Part shown: in pieces, positions 1 through 9,021 of the stretch | How the letters are laid out: the number at the start of each line of letters is the position of its first letter | Position numbering within the stretch: the first letter of the stretch is position 1 | Source: Panacagrimonas sp041603235 | Lineage (GTDB): Bacteria; Pseudomonadota; Gammaproteobacteria; Nevskiales; Nevskiaceae | Assembly (NCBI GenBank): GCA_041603235.1 | Contig: JBFIES010000007.1 | Coordinates: forward strand, 62,001-126,000 | Length of the DNA: 64,000 bases | Reading direction: 5' to 3' | The notes under the pieces: generated by a model | Seen by the model: the letters and a program-made list of their open reading frames with translations, nothing else | The model's database searches: none | What the model was told of the DNA's origin: nothing | Translations under genes and position numbers: made by a program

Positions 1-804
1 GGCGCGTTCACCGCACGCTTCGGCTTTCTCTATACCGCTCGCCAGTTGCGCCAGCTGATGCAACGGGCTTACGACGAATTCACCCCTCTCGATACTGCCT
101 GGCCACTCGGCACTGATCGTTTCGTTGACCCTTTCCGGCCACGTATCGAACCAAACGGATTTGCTTCGATCAAGGAGCTGGAAGATTCACGCCAGACTCA
201 TTTTGCGGCCGTCAGAAAAATGTTCGAGACGCTGGACGTCTTCGTATTTACCCTGGGCCTGACAGAGTCCTGGTGCTCCCGACACGACGGTGCAGCCTTC
301 CCCATCGCACCCGGCGTCGCCGGCGGCAGCATGGACCATGAGCTGTATGCCTTCACCAATTTCACTGTTGAAGAGGTTGACCGCGATCTCAATGACTTCA
401 TGACGCGTCTGACCCGAATCAATCCGCGCGCCAAGGTCATCCTGACGGTATCACCGGTTCCACTGGTGGCAACTTATGAGGACCGCCATGTACTGACTTC
501 CACCACCTACAGCAAGTCGGTGCTGCGCGCTGCATCGGAACAAGTCTCGCAACGTCACGCCAACTGTGACTACTTCCCTTCCTACGAAATCATTACCGGC
601 AACTTCAATCGCGGCCAGTACTTCGGAGAGGATCTTCGTTCCGTCACTCCGGCAGGTGTTGATCACGTGATGCGCTCGTTCTTTGATCACTACGCGCCCT
701 CCCAGAAGACAGAGTCACTTGATCAGCAGCGCCTTGAGGAGGCACGCCAAAACATTCGCTTCCTCTGTGACGAAGAAATGCTGGCAGCCTCTGGCAATGA
801 CTGA
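1..804 (+). CDS. GSCFA-domain protein, 5' end outside the window
   Basis: The frame is open from base 1 to the TGA at 802-804, so the true start lies left of the window; the TTG at 46 is only an internal codon. The visible 267 residues match the GSCFA family: an N-terminal FGFLYTARQLRQL stretch as in the family's opening motif, then FTLGLTESW and VSPVPL. These proteins have an SGNH/GDSL-hydrolase-like fold and are common in polysaccharide gene clusters, where a glycan esterase or acyltransferase role has been suggested but not settled. The GSCFA signature itself is lost with the missing start. It is followed after 26 nt by a sugar transferase and then a methyltransferase, which supports a role in glycan modification. 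Family assignment is good; function is inferred. Confidence 0.8.
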   Translation, partial: GAFTARFGFLYTARQLRQLMQRAYDEFTPLDTAWPLGTDRFVDPFRPRIEPNGFASIKELEDSRQTHFAAVRKMFETLDVFVFTLGLTESWCSRHDGAAFPIAPGVAGGSMDHELYAFTNFTVEEVDRDLNDFMTRLTRINPRAKVILTVSPVPLVATYEDRHVLTSTTYSKSVLRAASEQVSQRHANCDYFPSYEIITGNFNRGQYFGEDLRSVTPAGVDHVMRSFFDHYAPSQKTESLDQQRLEEARQNIRFLCDEEMLAASGND

Positions 805-830
805 TTGCGCCTGAGGTGGAGAACCGCGGA

Positions 831-1778
831 ATGACCCAGCAGGCCGATGCTGATCTCGCTGCGTATCTGGACGGCCGCATGGCCTTCTGCAGCATCGCGA
901 CTACCAGTCACGTCCATTCCGCACGTGCCTGCCTGACAAGCCTGATCCGCCATAACCCTGAAGCGGCCAGCGTCCTGCTGCTGGCCGACCCTGATCAGAT
1001 GGCTCCGCCAGTACTGGCGCACAGTTTCTGCCTCGGAATTGAGGACTGCATTGACCCCGTATCGTTGGCGGACATGCGTAAGCGCTACACGCCTGCCGAA
1101 TTGTGCTTCGCGGCCAAGCCCTTTCTCATTGCCAAGCTTCTGGCCGCTGGCGCAGCGCAGGTTCACTACCTAGATGGTGACTGTTATTGCTATTCCACCA
1201 TGGAGAACCTGTCACAGCAGCTTGAAGCCGCCGACATCCTGCTCACCCCGCATTGCCTGCAGGCGGTTCCCGATGATGGGCTGACGCCCCGCGCCATCAC
1301 CCTGCTACGAGCCGGCACCTTTAATGGCGGGTACATCGGCGTCAACAACACCGCAGAAGGTCGGAGATTCGTCGCATGGCTCGGCGACATGACCCGAAGT
1401 CAGGGATATAACCAACCCGATCAGGGCATGTGTGGTGACCAGCGCTGGCTGGACCTTGTTCCTGCCTTGTTTCCGGGGCTGGGCATCTGCCGCAATCCAG
1501 CCGCCAACGTGGCCTACTGGAATTTGCAGGAACGCCCACTCGAACAGGATGCCGATGGCCGCTATATGGTCAATGGCCAGCCCCTGATATTCTTCCACTT
1601 CAGCGGCGCTGACAGCCGCGCTCCGGAACAACTCTCGCAGCACCAGAATCGACACAGCCTCGCACCCGACTCAACCCTGAGCAGACTGCTCGCGGAGTAT
1701 TGGTCCTCAATCGCGACACCGCCCCCCAACCAAAGGGGCCGCCTCAGTCGGATTCGAGGATGGCTGTCGCGGAAATAA
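831..1778 (+). CDS. GT-A-fold glycosyltransferase (nucleotide-sugar transferase)
   Basis: A 315-residue protein with the layout of a GT-A nucleotide-diphospho-sugar transferase: an N-terminal FCSIATTSHVHSAR strand-helix segment, an AAKPFLIAKLL helix, a metal-binding DGD at residues about 115-117 (YLDGDCY), then FNGGYIGV, DQRWLD and a late FHFSG. It probably transfers a sugar in the cytoplasm. I chose the ATG at 831 because GAGGTGGAG at 814-822 is a good ribosome site 8 nt away; an in-frame GTG at 816 lies inside that site. It sits between the GSCFA gene and a TylF-like methyltransferase on the same strand, probably one operon. Donor and acceptor cannot be read from sequence. Confidence 0.85.
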   Translation: MTQQADADLAAYLDGRMAFCSIATTSHVHSARACLTSLIRHNPEAASVLLLADPDQMAPPVLAHSFCLGIEDCIDPVSLADMRKRYTPAELCFAAKPFLIAKLLAAGAAQVHYLDGDCYCYSTMENLSQQLEAADILLTPHCLQAVPDDGLTPRAITLLRAGTFNGGYIGVNNTAEGRRFVAWLGDMTRSQGYNQPDQGMCGDQRWLDLVPALFPGLGICRNPAANVAYWNLQERPLEQDADGRYMVNGQPLIFFHFSGADSRAPEQLSQHQNRHSLAPDSTLSRLLAEYWSSIATPPPNQRGRLSRIRGWLSRK

Positions 1779-1838
1779 TCATGCAGCACAGCATTACCAT
1801 CAATTTTGCGTTTAATGACTTGAAGAGAATCGACATCA

Positions 1839-2666
1839 ATGAATAGCCCCACCGCCCCGGCAAGCGATGCCCAGGAAAAGCCCAAGACCGCCATGGACAA
1901 GCTGTTGAAATCCGTGCTGGGACAAAATGCTGATGAACTGGTTGAGGGATTGCGTCAGGAACTGGCCAAGCAGATTCATACCGAAGTCGGCAATGCCGTA
2001 AACGCGCACATGGCCGCCATCCGCGATGCCGACATCGCGCTGTACCGCAATGTTCCGCTCGGCATGCAACGCATCGCCTTGCTCGACAGCGCAAGATTCG
2101 CGGTTGAGAACATGCTCAATGCGTCCAACTTCAATCACCCGCACACCACCTTGCAGCACGCCCTGTCCATCGCGCCCAAGGGCGGCATGGCGCTAGAATT
2201 CGGTGTCTTCAGCGGCACCACGCTGAAGATCATTGCCGATGCCCGCAATCACCATGCGACTTTCGGCTTTGACTCCTTCGAAGGCCTTCCAGAAGGCTGG
2301 CGCAGCGGTTTTCCCGCTGGTGCTTTCGCAGTTGACCAGCTGCCGCAAGTACCGGGTGCCGAGCTTGTGGTGGGTTGGTTCAACGAAACCCTTCCCGGGT
2401 TTCTTGAGAAGCATGAAGGCCCGGTTGATTTCCTTCACGTCGACTGCGATCTGTATTCCTCGTCAAAGACTGTGTTCGACCTGGTCGGGCCGCGTCTGCG
2501 CGCCGGCAGCATCGTGATGTTTGATGAGTTCTTCAATTACCCGGGCTGGCAGCAGCACGAGTACAAGGCCTGGGCAGAATTTGCCGAAGAAAAAGGTGTG
2601 AGCTTCCAGTACGAGGCTTACACGATGAACAACGAACAGGTCGCGCTGAAGATTCTCTCGATCTAG
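1839..2666 (+). CDS. TylF/MycF-like SAM-dependent methyltransferase
   Basis: The C-terminal two thirds carry a class I methyltransferase core of the TylF/MycF (macrocin O-methyltransferase) type: LEFGVFSGTTLK as the SAM-binding loop, FGFDSFEGLPEGW, then DFLHVDCDLYSS and a VMFDEFFNYPGW segment with the acidic residues that bind metal in this family. Family members methylate sugar hydroxyls, and in polysaccharide clusters they are presumed to O-methylate a glycan residue or chain end. The first roughly 90 residues are a helical extension. GAAGAG precedes the ATG. Its stop lies 7 nt from the convergent stop of the capsule operon, so the two clusters meet tail to tail. Confidence 0.85.
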   Translation: MNSPTAPASDAQEKPKTAMDKLLKSVLGQNADELVEGLRQELAKQIHTEVGNAVNAHMAAIRDADIALYRNVPLGMQRIALLDSARFAVENMLNASNFNHPHTTLQHALSIAPKGGMALEFGVFSGTTLKIIADARNHHATFGFDSFEGLPEGWRSGFPAGAFAVDQLPQVPGAELVVGWFNETLPGFLEKHEGPVDFLHVDCDLYSSSKTVFDLVGPRLRAGSIVMFDEFFNYPGWQQHEYKAWAEFAEEKGVSFQYEAYTMNNEQVALKILSI

Positions 2667-2673
2667 TCACGAC

Positions 2674-4548
2674 TTATCGCAAGCTCAGAAGCCGCCGCCA
2701 GCGCCCCTTTCTTCGCAGCGTTGGCGGTGGCCCCACGGTCCCGCGGCCAAATTGCTCATCGTGCAGCATTTGAGCATGGGCCTTGCGCAGCCATGATGGC
2801 GTTCGATCAAGAACGCGCTGCCAGGTTTTCAAGGCCGTCTCGCGCAACTCTTCACTACTCAGCGCCTGCTCGCCGATTGAGCTAGCCCAGGCATCCATTG
2901 CATGCAGCACGCCCCTCTGGACATGCGATACGAGATGCTCGTGTACCTCCGCCTCCCCTGGCAGATGGCTCACAATGGCCTGTACCGCTGCATCGGATCC
3001 ACGCTCATAGCCGGTCACACTGCCATGCGCACAATTGCACAGCATCTCCATCAGCGGCAGATTGGCGAACAAGCTGCCATATTGTTCTGACAGATTCAGG
3101 TCAGGGCCATAGGCCCGTTTCAGACAGTTGGATGGCATTGGCTGATGCCATCGCTGCAAGCCAAGGTAATAGCCCTGAAACTGCGCATTCGGATACAGAT
3201 GGGCGATATTGTCTTGTATCGATCCGTGCCAGCCGATATCCACGACGCCAATGCGGCCGGAGCCTTCCGATAGTCCGTGCTGGCGCAGGTAATCCTGCAG
3301 CAACTCACGACTTTGTCTGATTTGCATCTCTACCAGAGCGCGGCACTGCTGATCATTGAGGAGGCGATCAAATTCCGAGCTGCTTGCCGCCGCGCAGATG
3401 GACGCGTCGAACGTGATCTGCAGCCGATCACAGATCTGGCGTAATACATCCAGATTCAGGCCAAGTGACAAACCCCAGGCCCTAGGCGACTGCGAATCAA
3501 AACCGCTCCACAAGCGTGACATTTCTGACATCGTGCAGCTGCGTAGTGAGGGACAGAATGTCGCAAGCCGACTCACCTGCAAATCAATGGCGGGCGGCGC
3601 GAGATGTGAGAACTCACCAAGCGTAGCCGCCAGCTTTCGATAGATTGCAGAGAAGAACACCCCTTCTCGGCTGAAGAAATAGATCTCCCCCAACTGATCG
3701 CGTTGCGCCGACTCGAGCAGGAAGAGTCCGAAGCCAGCGAATAATGGCGCCAGCGAAATGCCGTAATCAAAGGCTTCCTGCGCCAGTTTGCTCTTCTGCT
3801 CCGGCTTCGCGCGCCTTGCTATCACCTGGATATCAGTAAAGAGCTTGCGCCGGTCTCGAAACCAGGCAGCGCGCTGGCGAAGCAGCCTTGTCTCTGCGGG
3901 GTTCTTGTAGTGTCTTGCCGCTATGCCGAGCTTGGCCGGAACCCGCACATCCGAAACTGGGTTATCTCCAATGTGAGCATAGTGACCGGGAGAAATGCCC
4001 ATGTCCTGCATGATTTTCTCAAACAGACGACCGGATCGCTTGTTCAGCCCGGCATCGCAGGAGCTACAGCCTTCGCCTACCCACTCAGATAGGCCTTTTC
4101 TGGAAAGCAGCTCACTGAGTTGATCCGCTGACATGTAAAAGTCAGAAAGGAACAACGTCTTTTCCGCAGGAATGTCCGTTAGAAAATCCAAAATTGCCGG
4201 ATCGGCATAACTGACACGACTCTCCTGCTCAAGCTCCTCATCACAAAGCTGAGCCAATAGCTGTGGTGTCTCAGACAAATTCGAAGTACTTCGCTCCAAC
4301 CAGAGCGCCAGCACGTCTCTCAATGCATATTCGTCGTCGCGTCCGGAATCTACTGCGGATGAACGCGCGAGTTCACGCTCAACGTCCAAGCGGCACTGCA
4401 GCAGTTTTCTGCCACTTCGCAAAGTCGGCAGTACTTGGCTCCAGTGTCGCCGCAGCAGGTATACCGCTGTGTGCAACTTGACGGCATCCGGTTGACAGCG
4501 TCTGCGCAACAGCGTGTCCCAGACATCGACAGTGCGCAGCCGGTACAT
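2674..4548 (-). CDS. HAD-superfamily protein of the polysaccharide-locus type (COG5610-like)
   Basis: A 624-residue cytoplasmic protein, last gene of the capsule operon. The N-terminal third is HAD-like: DVWDTLLRR as motif I, FLSDFYMS as motif II, and HIGDNPVSDV as the acidic motif. In motif I the second Asp of DxDxT is replaced by Trp, as happens in dehalogenase-like HADs and in this family, so phosphatase activity is not assured. The C-terminal two thirds are helical and are typical of the long HAD proteins found next to glycosyltransferases. GAGG lies 8 nt before the ATG, and the gene starts 23 nt after the glf stop. A role in glycan assembly is inferred from context only. Confidence 0.72.
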   Translation of the reverse strand: MYRLRTVDVWDTLLRRRCQPDAVKLHTAVYLLRRHWSQVLPTLRSGRKLLQCRLDVERELARSSAVDSGRDDEYALRDVLALWLERSTSNLSETPQLLAQLCDEELEQESRVSYADPAILDFLTDIPAEKTLFLSDFYMSADQLSELLSRKGLSEWVGEGCSSCDAGLNKRSGRLFEKIMQDMGISPGHYAHIGDNPVSDVRVPAKLGIAARHYKNPAETRLLRQRAAWFRDRRKLFTDIQVIARRAKPEQKSKLAQEAFDYGISLAPLFAGFGLFLLESAQRDQLGEIYFFSREGVFFSAIYRKLAATLGEFSHLAPPAIDLQVSRLATFCPSLRSCTMSEMSRLWSGFDSQSPRAWGLSLGLNLDVLRQICDRLQITFDASICAAASSSEFDRLLNDQQCRALVEMQIRQSRELLQDYLRQHGLSEGSGRIGVVDIGWHGSIQDNIAHLYPNAQFQGYYLGLQRWHQPMPSNCLKRAYGPDLNLSEQYGSLFANLPLMEMLCNCAHGSVTGYERGSDAAVQAIVSHLPGEAEVHEHLVSHVQRGVLHAMDAWASSIGEQALSSEELRETALKTWQRVLDRTPSWLRKAHAQMLHDEQFGRGTVGPPPTLRRKGRWRRLLSLR

Positions 4549-4571
4549 ATCAACGCCTCATGATGATGCGA

Positions 4572-5729
4572 TCAGGCTGGATCGACGTACATGGGCTTGA
4601 TGGCGCGGCCAGCGGCAAGATCAGCTTTGATGGCGTCGGCCGTCTCAAGTGCTTCCTTGATGGTCACGTCCATGTCCAGGTAACGATACGTCCCCAGACG
4701 GCCCACGAAGGTCACGCCGGTCTGCTGTTGGGCCAGTTCCAGATACTGGCTGAGTCGTTCACGATCATTGACCAGCCGGATCGGGTAGTACGGCGTGTCG
4801 CCGTCCTCGCAGCTGCGACTGAACTCGCGATAGGCCACCGTCTTGTCGTGCTTCTCCCAAGGTGAGAAGTATTTGTGCTCAGTGATCCGCGTAAACGGCA
4901 CATCCAGATCGCAGTAATTGATGACGGCGTTTCCCTGAAAGTCACCTTCCGCATCAATGCGCTCGAAGTCGAGCGTCCGATAGCCGAGTTTTCCATGTGA
5001 GAACCCGAACCACCCATCTAGTGGCCCGGACCAGATCACATGAGCATCGCCTTGCGCTCCACCCGATGGCACCTCTGTATTGAGTTCAACCGATATCCCT
5101 GGGTGATCCAGAATCCGCTCCACGATGTCGGTGTAGCCATTTTCCGGCATGCCCTGATACTTGTGCGCGTAATAGTTGTCGTCGTAATTGAAGCGCACCG
5201 GCAGCCGCTTGAGGATGCTCGCAGGCAGCTCGGTGGGCGACATGCCCCATTGCTTTCGCGTGTAGCCTTCAAAGAAAGCCTTATAGAGTTCAGCGCCGAC
5301 GAAGCGAAGGGCCTGCTCCTCAAAGTTTTGCGGCTCGCTGATCGTCATGTCCGCACGACTTTGCAGGAAGGCCTCAGCCTCTGCCGGATTCAGTGTCTTG
5401 GAATAGAACTGATTGATGGTATGCAGATTGATCGGCAGGGAATAAATACTGCCGCCTGACAGCGCCTTTACGCGATTGGTATAAGCCAGCATCCGGGTAT
5501 AGCGATGGACATATTCCCAGACCCTCTCATGATCGGTATGAAAGATATGCGGACCATAGACATGAACCAGCACACCGCTGTTCTCGTCACGCTGCGTATG
5601 GCAGTTGCCCGCAATATGATCACGGCGGTCATATACCTCGACCGAATGTCCGTCTTCAGCCAGCTCGCGCGCGATGACAGCGCCCGAGAACCCCGCGCCG
5701 GCAATGATGAAACGCTTCGACGCCGCCAC
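4572..5729 (-). CDS. glf: UDP-galactopyranose mutase
   Basis: The 385-residue protein is a clear Glf: FAD-binding GAGFSGA near residue 10, RRDHIAGNCHT, HVYGPHIFHT, TRKQWGMSP and RFNYDDNYY, with the usual family length. It uses reduced FAD to interconvert UDP-galactopyranose and UDP-galactofuranose in the cytoplasm, supplying the donor for the galactofuranosyltransferase encoded just upstream. Translation starts at a GTG (5729-5727) directly abutting the upstream TAG, which suggests translational coupling. Its place in an ABC-exporter capsule operon implies that the exported glycan contains galactofuranose. Confidence 0.96.
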   Translation of the reverse strand: MAASKRFIIAGAGFSGAVIARELAEDGHSVEVYDRRDHIAGNCHTQRDENSGVLVHVYGPHIFHTDHERVWEYVHRYTRMLAYTNRVKALSGGSIYSLPINLHTINQFYSKTLNPAEAEAFLQSRADMTISEPQNFEEQALRFVGAELYKAFFEGYTRKQWGMSPTELPASILKRLPVRFNYDDNYYAHKYQGMPENGYTDIVERILDHPGISVELNTEVPSGGAQGDAHVIWSGPLDGWFGFSHGKLGYRTLDFERIDAEGDFQGNAVINYCDLDVPFTRITEHKYFSPWEKHDKTVAYREFSRSCEDGDTPYYPIRLVNDRERLSQYLELAQQQTGVTFVGRLGTYRYLDMDVTIKEALETADAIKADLAAGRAIKPMYVDPA

Positions 5730-7562
5730 CTACTTGTCCAGACCCAGGTAGCCGGACCAAAACTTGGCCGTTGTCATTTCATCATGCGCAACGCGCCACT
5801 TGGCTTTGACTGCATTCCAATTGAGTCGCAATGACCACCAGGCACCAAGCATGCGCCGGAGCAACTTGAAGAACCGTTGATGATCCACCTTGCAGACAAT
5901 GCCCTTGCCGGAGGTCGGCTCGAAGTAGACCACCTGCGGACAGCGGAATATGGTCACCAAGCGATTGGAGTGCAATTCTTCAACACCCCAACCTGCATCA
6001 ACGGGCTCATCTGCGGTCTTGAAGAAGACGCGCGGAATGAGGTGCCCATTCATCGTCAGTCGGGTAGCGAGCTTGGTCCAGCGTCCTGCAGCCGGTTGAT
6101 GCCAGAGCCGCCCTGGAATGACCATGTGCCGCGCATCCTGCAACTTGGCCTGGGGACGCGCCATCAGTCGAGAGTGCAATTCGTCGGCAGGATTCTCCTT
6201 GATCGACCTGACCGGGTCTGAAACCGCGGCGAGCCCGTCGATCATGAATTCCGCACGATCGTATCGATAAGTCAGCAACGCGGTCATGATTTCAACGATG
6301 GACTGTTTCAGTGACCGACGTGACTTGTCGTACAACATGTTGGTCACGATGCCGTTTCGCGTGTGATAGAACCATCGCCAGGCAACGTCCTTCTTCTCGA
6401 ACTCTTCGTGCCACACCGCAATACCCAGCATGGACAGGGACTTGAGTCCGGCACGATTGCAGCGCCGCCCCATCTCGACATCATCCCAACCCACGAAGAA
6501 TGGATATGGCAGCGGAAGCGCGTTGTTCGCGCCCAGCGGGTAACAGGCAAACCACCAGCCGCAGAAGGTTGAGAAACCCACTTCGTCGTACCGGGCAACG
6601 GATTCCACGCTGTCCATGTCGTTGTTGCCGCGGTTGCTGGAAAAACGCATGCCCTTCACGTTGGCATTCTTTTCGTGAAGGATGCGCTTGCTGCTCATCT
6701 TGAGCATGCCGCCGGTCACCACACTGTTGGAATCCAGATAGCGCAGCAAGGACAGCAGGCGATTGATGGATTGCGTGGCGATACTCACATCATCGTCGCA
6801 AAACAGAATATTCGTGAACTGCGTTTCGCTGCGGCTGACCTCGAGCACGCCACGCGCAAAACCACCAGAGCCGCCAAAATTGCGATTCTGATGCAGGCTC
6901 ACACCTTCCAGCTCCGGGCAATCCAGCGTTCCGGCATTGTCGACGACAAACAGATGGCAATTGCCACCGGATGTGCCCAGTACTTCTTCCGAAATCAGCT
7001 TGATGTTCTTCAGCGCGTAGGATTCGCGCTTGTAGGTCGGCATGACGATGGCCAGGCGCGGTTCGTGTCGCGGCTCCACGTTGGTCAGGTAGTCGATGGA
7101 GAAAAGCTCCAGTTCGTCTCCCTGATACACCTCAAACAGGGGAAACAAAATACCCTGCATGCCGGTCAGCGATGTCAGGTTGACGGATACGGGATCGCTT
7201 CCGTCGCTGGAAACACGCTGCTCCCAGAGCAGGTTCCGGCCTCTATATCCGTCATCCTCGAATATCTTCATCGAGCACGTGCCCTTGAACCTGACCTGCA
7301 CAGTCACCTCATCGATGCCGGCATTGCCGCACCAGGTGGTCAAGGAAAAAGCACCGAAGAAGGTGCTCATCTCGAGCAGGACACCGCCACCGGTCAGATG
7401 CGGGAGCGCCGTGATAGAGCCGGCCGGATCAAACCGCCAATGTGATCTGGGTGTGGCACGGAAGCACAGCTCTTCAGGCGTACTACTCATGCCGCCCTCA
7501 GGCCAAGAAGCGGACTGAAGGTGATGCAGACGTGTCATTGCGGGTAGCTGGGTATCGTTCAT
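5730..7562 (-). CDS. GlfT2-like galactofuranosyltransferase
   Basis: A 610-residue two-part protein: an N-terminal beta-rich domain (about residues 20-160) followed by a GT2 catalytic domain beginning at LAIVMPTYKR. It has the GlfT2 residues: FCDDDV with the DDD metal site at about 256-258, FVGWDDVEMGRRC near 360 with the catalytic acid, and the VWHEEF histidine near 385. Known GlfT2 enzymes polymerise galactofuranose from UDP-Galf, matching the adjoining glf gene. I start it at the ATG 7562, two nt after the kpsT stop; a longer reading from 7613 would overlap kpsT and add an arginine run not typical of the family. Polymerising versus single-residue transfer is not resolved. Confidence 0.88.
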   Translation of the reverse strand: MNDTQLPAMTRLHHLQSASWPEGGMSSTPEELCFRATPRSHWRFDPAGSITALPHLTGGGVLLEMSTFFGAFSLTTWCGNAGIDEVTVQVRFKGTCSMKIFEDDGYRGRNLLWEQRVSSDGSDPVSVNLTSLTGMQGILFPLFEVYQGDELELFSIDYLTNVEPRHEPRLAIVMPTYKRESYALKNIKLISEEVLGTSGGNCHLFVVDNAGTLDCPELEGVSLHQNRNFGGSGGFARGVLEVSRSETQFTNILFCDDDVSIATQSINRLLSLLRYLDSNSVVTGGMLKMSSKRILHEKNANVKGMRFSSNRGNNDMDSVESVARYDEVGFSTFCGWWFACYPLGANNALPLPYPFFVGWDDVEMGRRCNRAGLKSLSMLGIAVWHEEFEKKDVAWRWFYHTRNGIVTNMLYDKSRRSLKQSIVEIMTALLTYRYDRAEFMIDGLAAVSDPVRSIKENPADELHSRLMARPQAKLQDARHMVIPGRLWHQPAAGRWTKLATRLTMNGHLIPRVFFKTADEPVDAGWGVEELHSNRLVTIFRCPQVVYFEPTSGKGIVCKVDHQRFFKLLRRMLGAWWSLRLNWNAVKAKWRVAHDEMTTAKFWSGYLGLDK

Positions 7563-7564
7563 GG

Positions 7565-8212
7565 TCAAAGATTCATGTAGCAATGTATTGCGGCGTCGAC
7601 GTCGTCGTACCAATGGGCTTTACCGTTGATCAGCACCATGACGGCATCGCAGACTTCGCGAATAAAGAAGGCATTGTGCGAGGCGATGATCAGGGAGCGA
7701 TCAGAACGCCGGTCAAACAGATGTTCCTGGCAGCGCGCATGAAACCGCTGATCGCCCACCAGCAGGACCTCATCAATCAGATAACAGTCAAACTCGATGG
7801 CAATCGACAATGCAAACGCCAGTCTTGCACGCATGCCGGCGGAATAAGTCTTTACCGGGGCATAAAGAAACTCCCCGAGTTCCGAGAACTCCTCAACGAA
7901 TGCGAGCAGACGCTTGTAGTTTACGCGGTAGATTCGGGCAATGAATTTTGCATTGTCGATACCGCTCAGGCTTCCCTGGAAGGAGCCGGTAAAGCCCAGT
8001 GGCCAGGAAACCGACATCTTGTGCTCTACCCGTCCGCGGGTCGGCATCTCAATTTTGCTGATGAGCCGGATCAGGGTCGATTTTCCAGCCCCGTTGCGCC
8101 CCAGCAACCCGAGTTTGCAACCCGGCGGCACCGTGAAGCTGACGTCGTCGAGAACGACATTCGGCCGTCCCCGGCTCGGGTACACCTTGCGAAGATTGGT
8201 TGCGCGTATCAC
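7565..8212 (-). CDS. kpsT: Capsule ABC exporter ATP-binding subunit (KpsT family)
   Basis: A 215-residue ABC ATPase with Walker A GRNGAGKST, signature YSAGMRARLAFALS, Walker B CYLIDEV and switch SHNA. Length and order match KpsT/CtrD/BexA, which with KpsM move lipid-linked capsular polysaccharide across the inner membrane. It lacks the C-terminal carbohydrate-binding domain of O-antigen Wzt proteins, pointing to a capsule-type exporter. I start it at the GTG at 8212-8210, overlapping the kpsM TGA; this gives the family N-terminus (VIRATNLRKVY), whereas the longer start at 8245 adds 11 unneeded residues. Confidence 0.93.
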   Translation of the reverse strand: MIRATNLRKVYPSRGRPNVVLDDVSFTVPPGCKLGLLGRNGAGKSTLIRLISKIEMPTRGRVEHKMSVSWPLGFTGSFQGSLSGIDNAKFIARIYRVNYKRLLAFVEEFSELGEFLYAPVKTYSAGMRARLAFALSIAIEFDCYLIDEVLLVGDQRFHARCQEHLFDRRSDRSLIIASHNAFFIREVCDAVMVLINGKAHWYDDVDAAIHCYMNL

Positions 8213-9021
8213 TCGATGACCAGATGACGATGTACGCGTCGACACATCATCATGCCAATCGAGATCAGGCTCAGGCAGACGAAAGTCTCGTAAACGATGC
8301 TGTAGTGGACCCTGACTGAGGATCCGAACTGGCCTCCTCGAATCATCTCAAAGGCACCGACGGTGGGGATATAACCCGCAATCTCCTGAAAACGATACGG
8401 CAGCCAGTCGACCATGTAGAAAGCGCCGCAGATCGGCAGCATCAGATACATGAATGGGCCAACAAGCTTCTCGCTCCACTCATAGATCTCTGTCAGCGAT
8501 CCAATGATCAGACCAATCGCAAACGAGAACAGCAAGAAATAGAACCAGCCGAGATAGAAAAGCCCCCAATCCTTGGGGAAATCGTAAAGCCCGAAGGCAT
8601 TGAAGATGAACGCGATGACCAGATAGGCAATCAAAGCGCCATAGAACTCAAGGATGACCCGCGCGATCAACAGATCCATCAGCTTGACCTGCCGGTGATA
8701 GAGCAGTGATGCGTTAGATCGAAAACACTGGACCGCGCGACCCGTGACATGCCTCCAGAGGGTTAGCGGCAGGTAGCCGGTCATGACAAAAGGCAAGACT
8801 GGCAACCCGTGATCAAACGGTCCTTTGGCCAGTGACCACAGGCCAATGACGCCCATGCAGAATATGAAGGGTTCGCCGATCAGCCAGAGAAAGCCCAAAT
8901 TGTCACGACCGTAGCGCGTATGAACCTCGCGCAACATCACAGCACCAATCACGATGGCCTGTAGCTGTGCAGCCTGTATAAATGCCCAGGTGGGAGATGA
9001 GCTAGGTTCAGTCCTGCCCAT
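8209..9021 (-). CDS. kpsM: Capsule ABC exporter permease (KpsM family)
   Basis: A 270-residue inner-membrane protein with about six hydrophobic segments, opening with a short cytoplasmic tail (IVIGAVMLREVHTRYGRD) typical of the ABC-2 polysaccharide permeases KpsM/CtrC/BexB. It pairs with the adjacent ATPase to export the finished glycan. The ATG at 9021 overlaps the end of kpsE by 14 nt, and the gene overlaps kpsT at its own stop, so kpsE-kpsM-kpsT are tightly coupled. A longer start at 9054 would push further into kpsE and is less likely. Confidence 0.93.
   Translation of the reverse strand: MGRTEPSSSPTWAFIQAAQLQAIVIGAVMLREVHTRYGRDNLGFLWLIGEPFIFCMGVIGLWSLAKGPFDHGLPVLPFVMTGYLPLTLWRHVTGRAVQCFRSNASLLYHRQVKLMDLLIARVILEFYGALIAYLVIAFIFNAFGLYDFPKDWGLFYLGWFYFLLFSFAIGLIIGSLTEIYEWSEKLVGPFMYLMLPICGAFYMVDWLPYRFQEIAGYIPTVGAFEMIRGGQFGSSVRVHYSIVYETFVCLSLISIGMMMCRRVHRHLVIE

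Noticed and set aside
6675..8227. Plus-strand frames of 256 and 261 residues
   Set aside because: Antisense to the GlfT2-like and kpsT genes, both with clear catalytic motifs.
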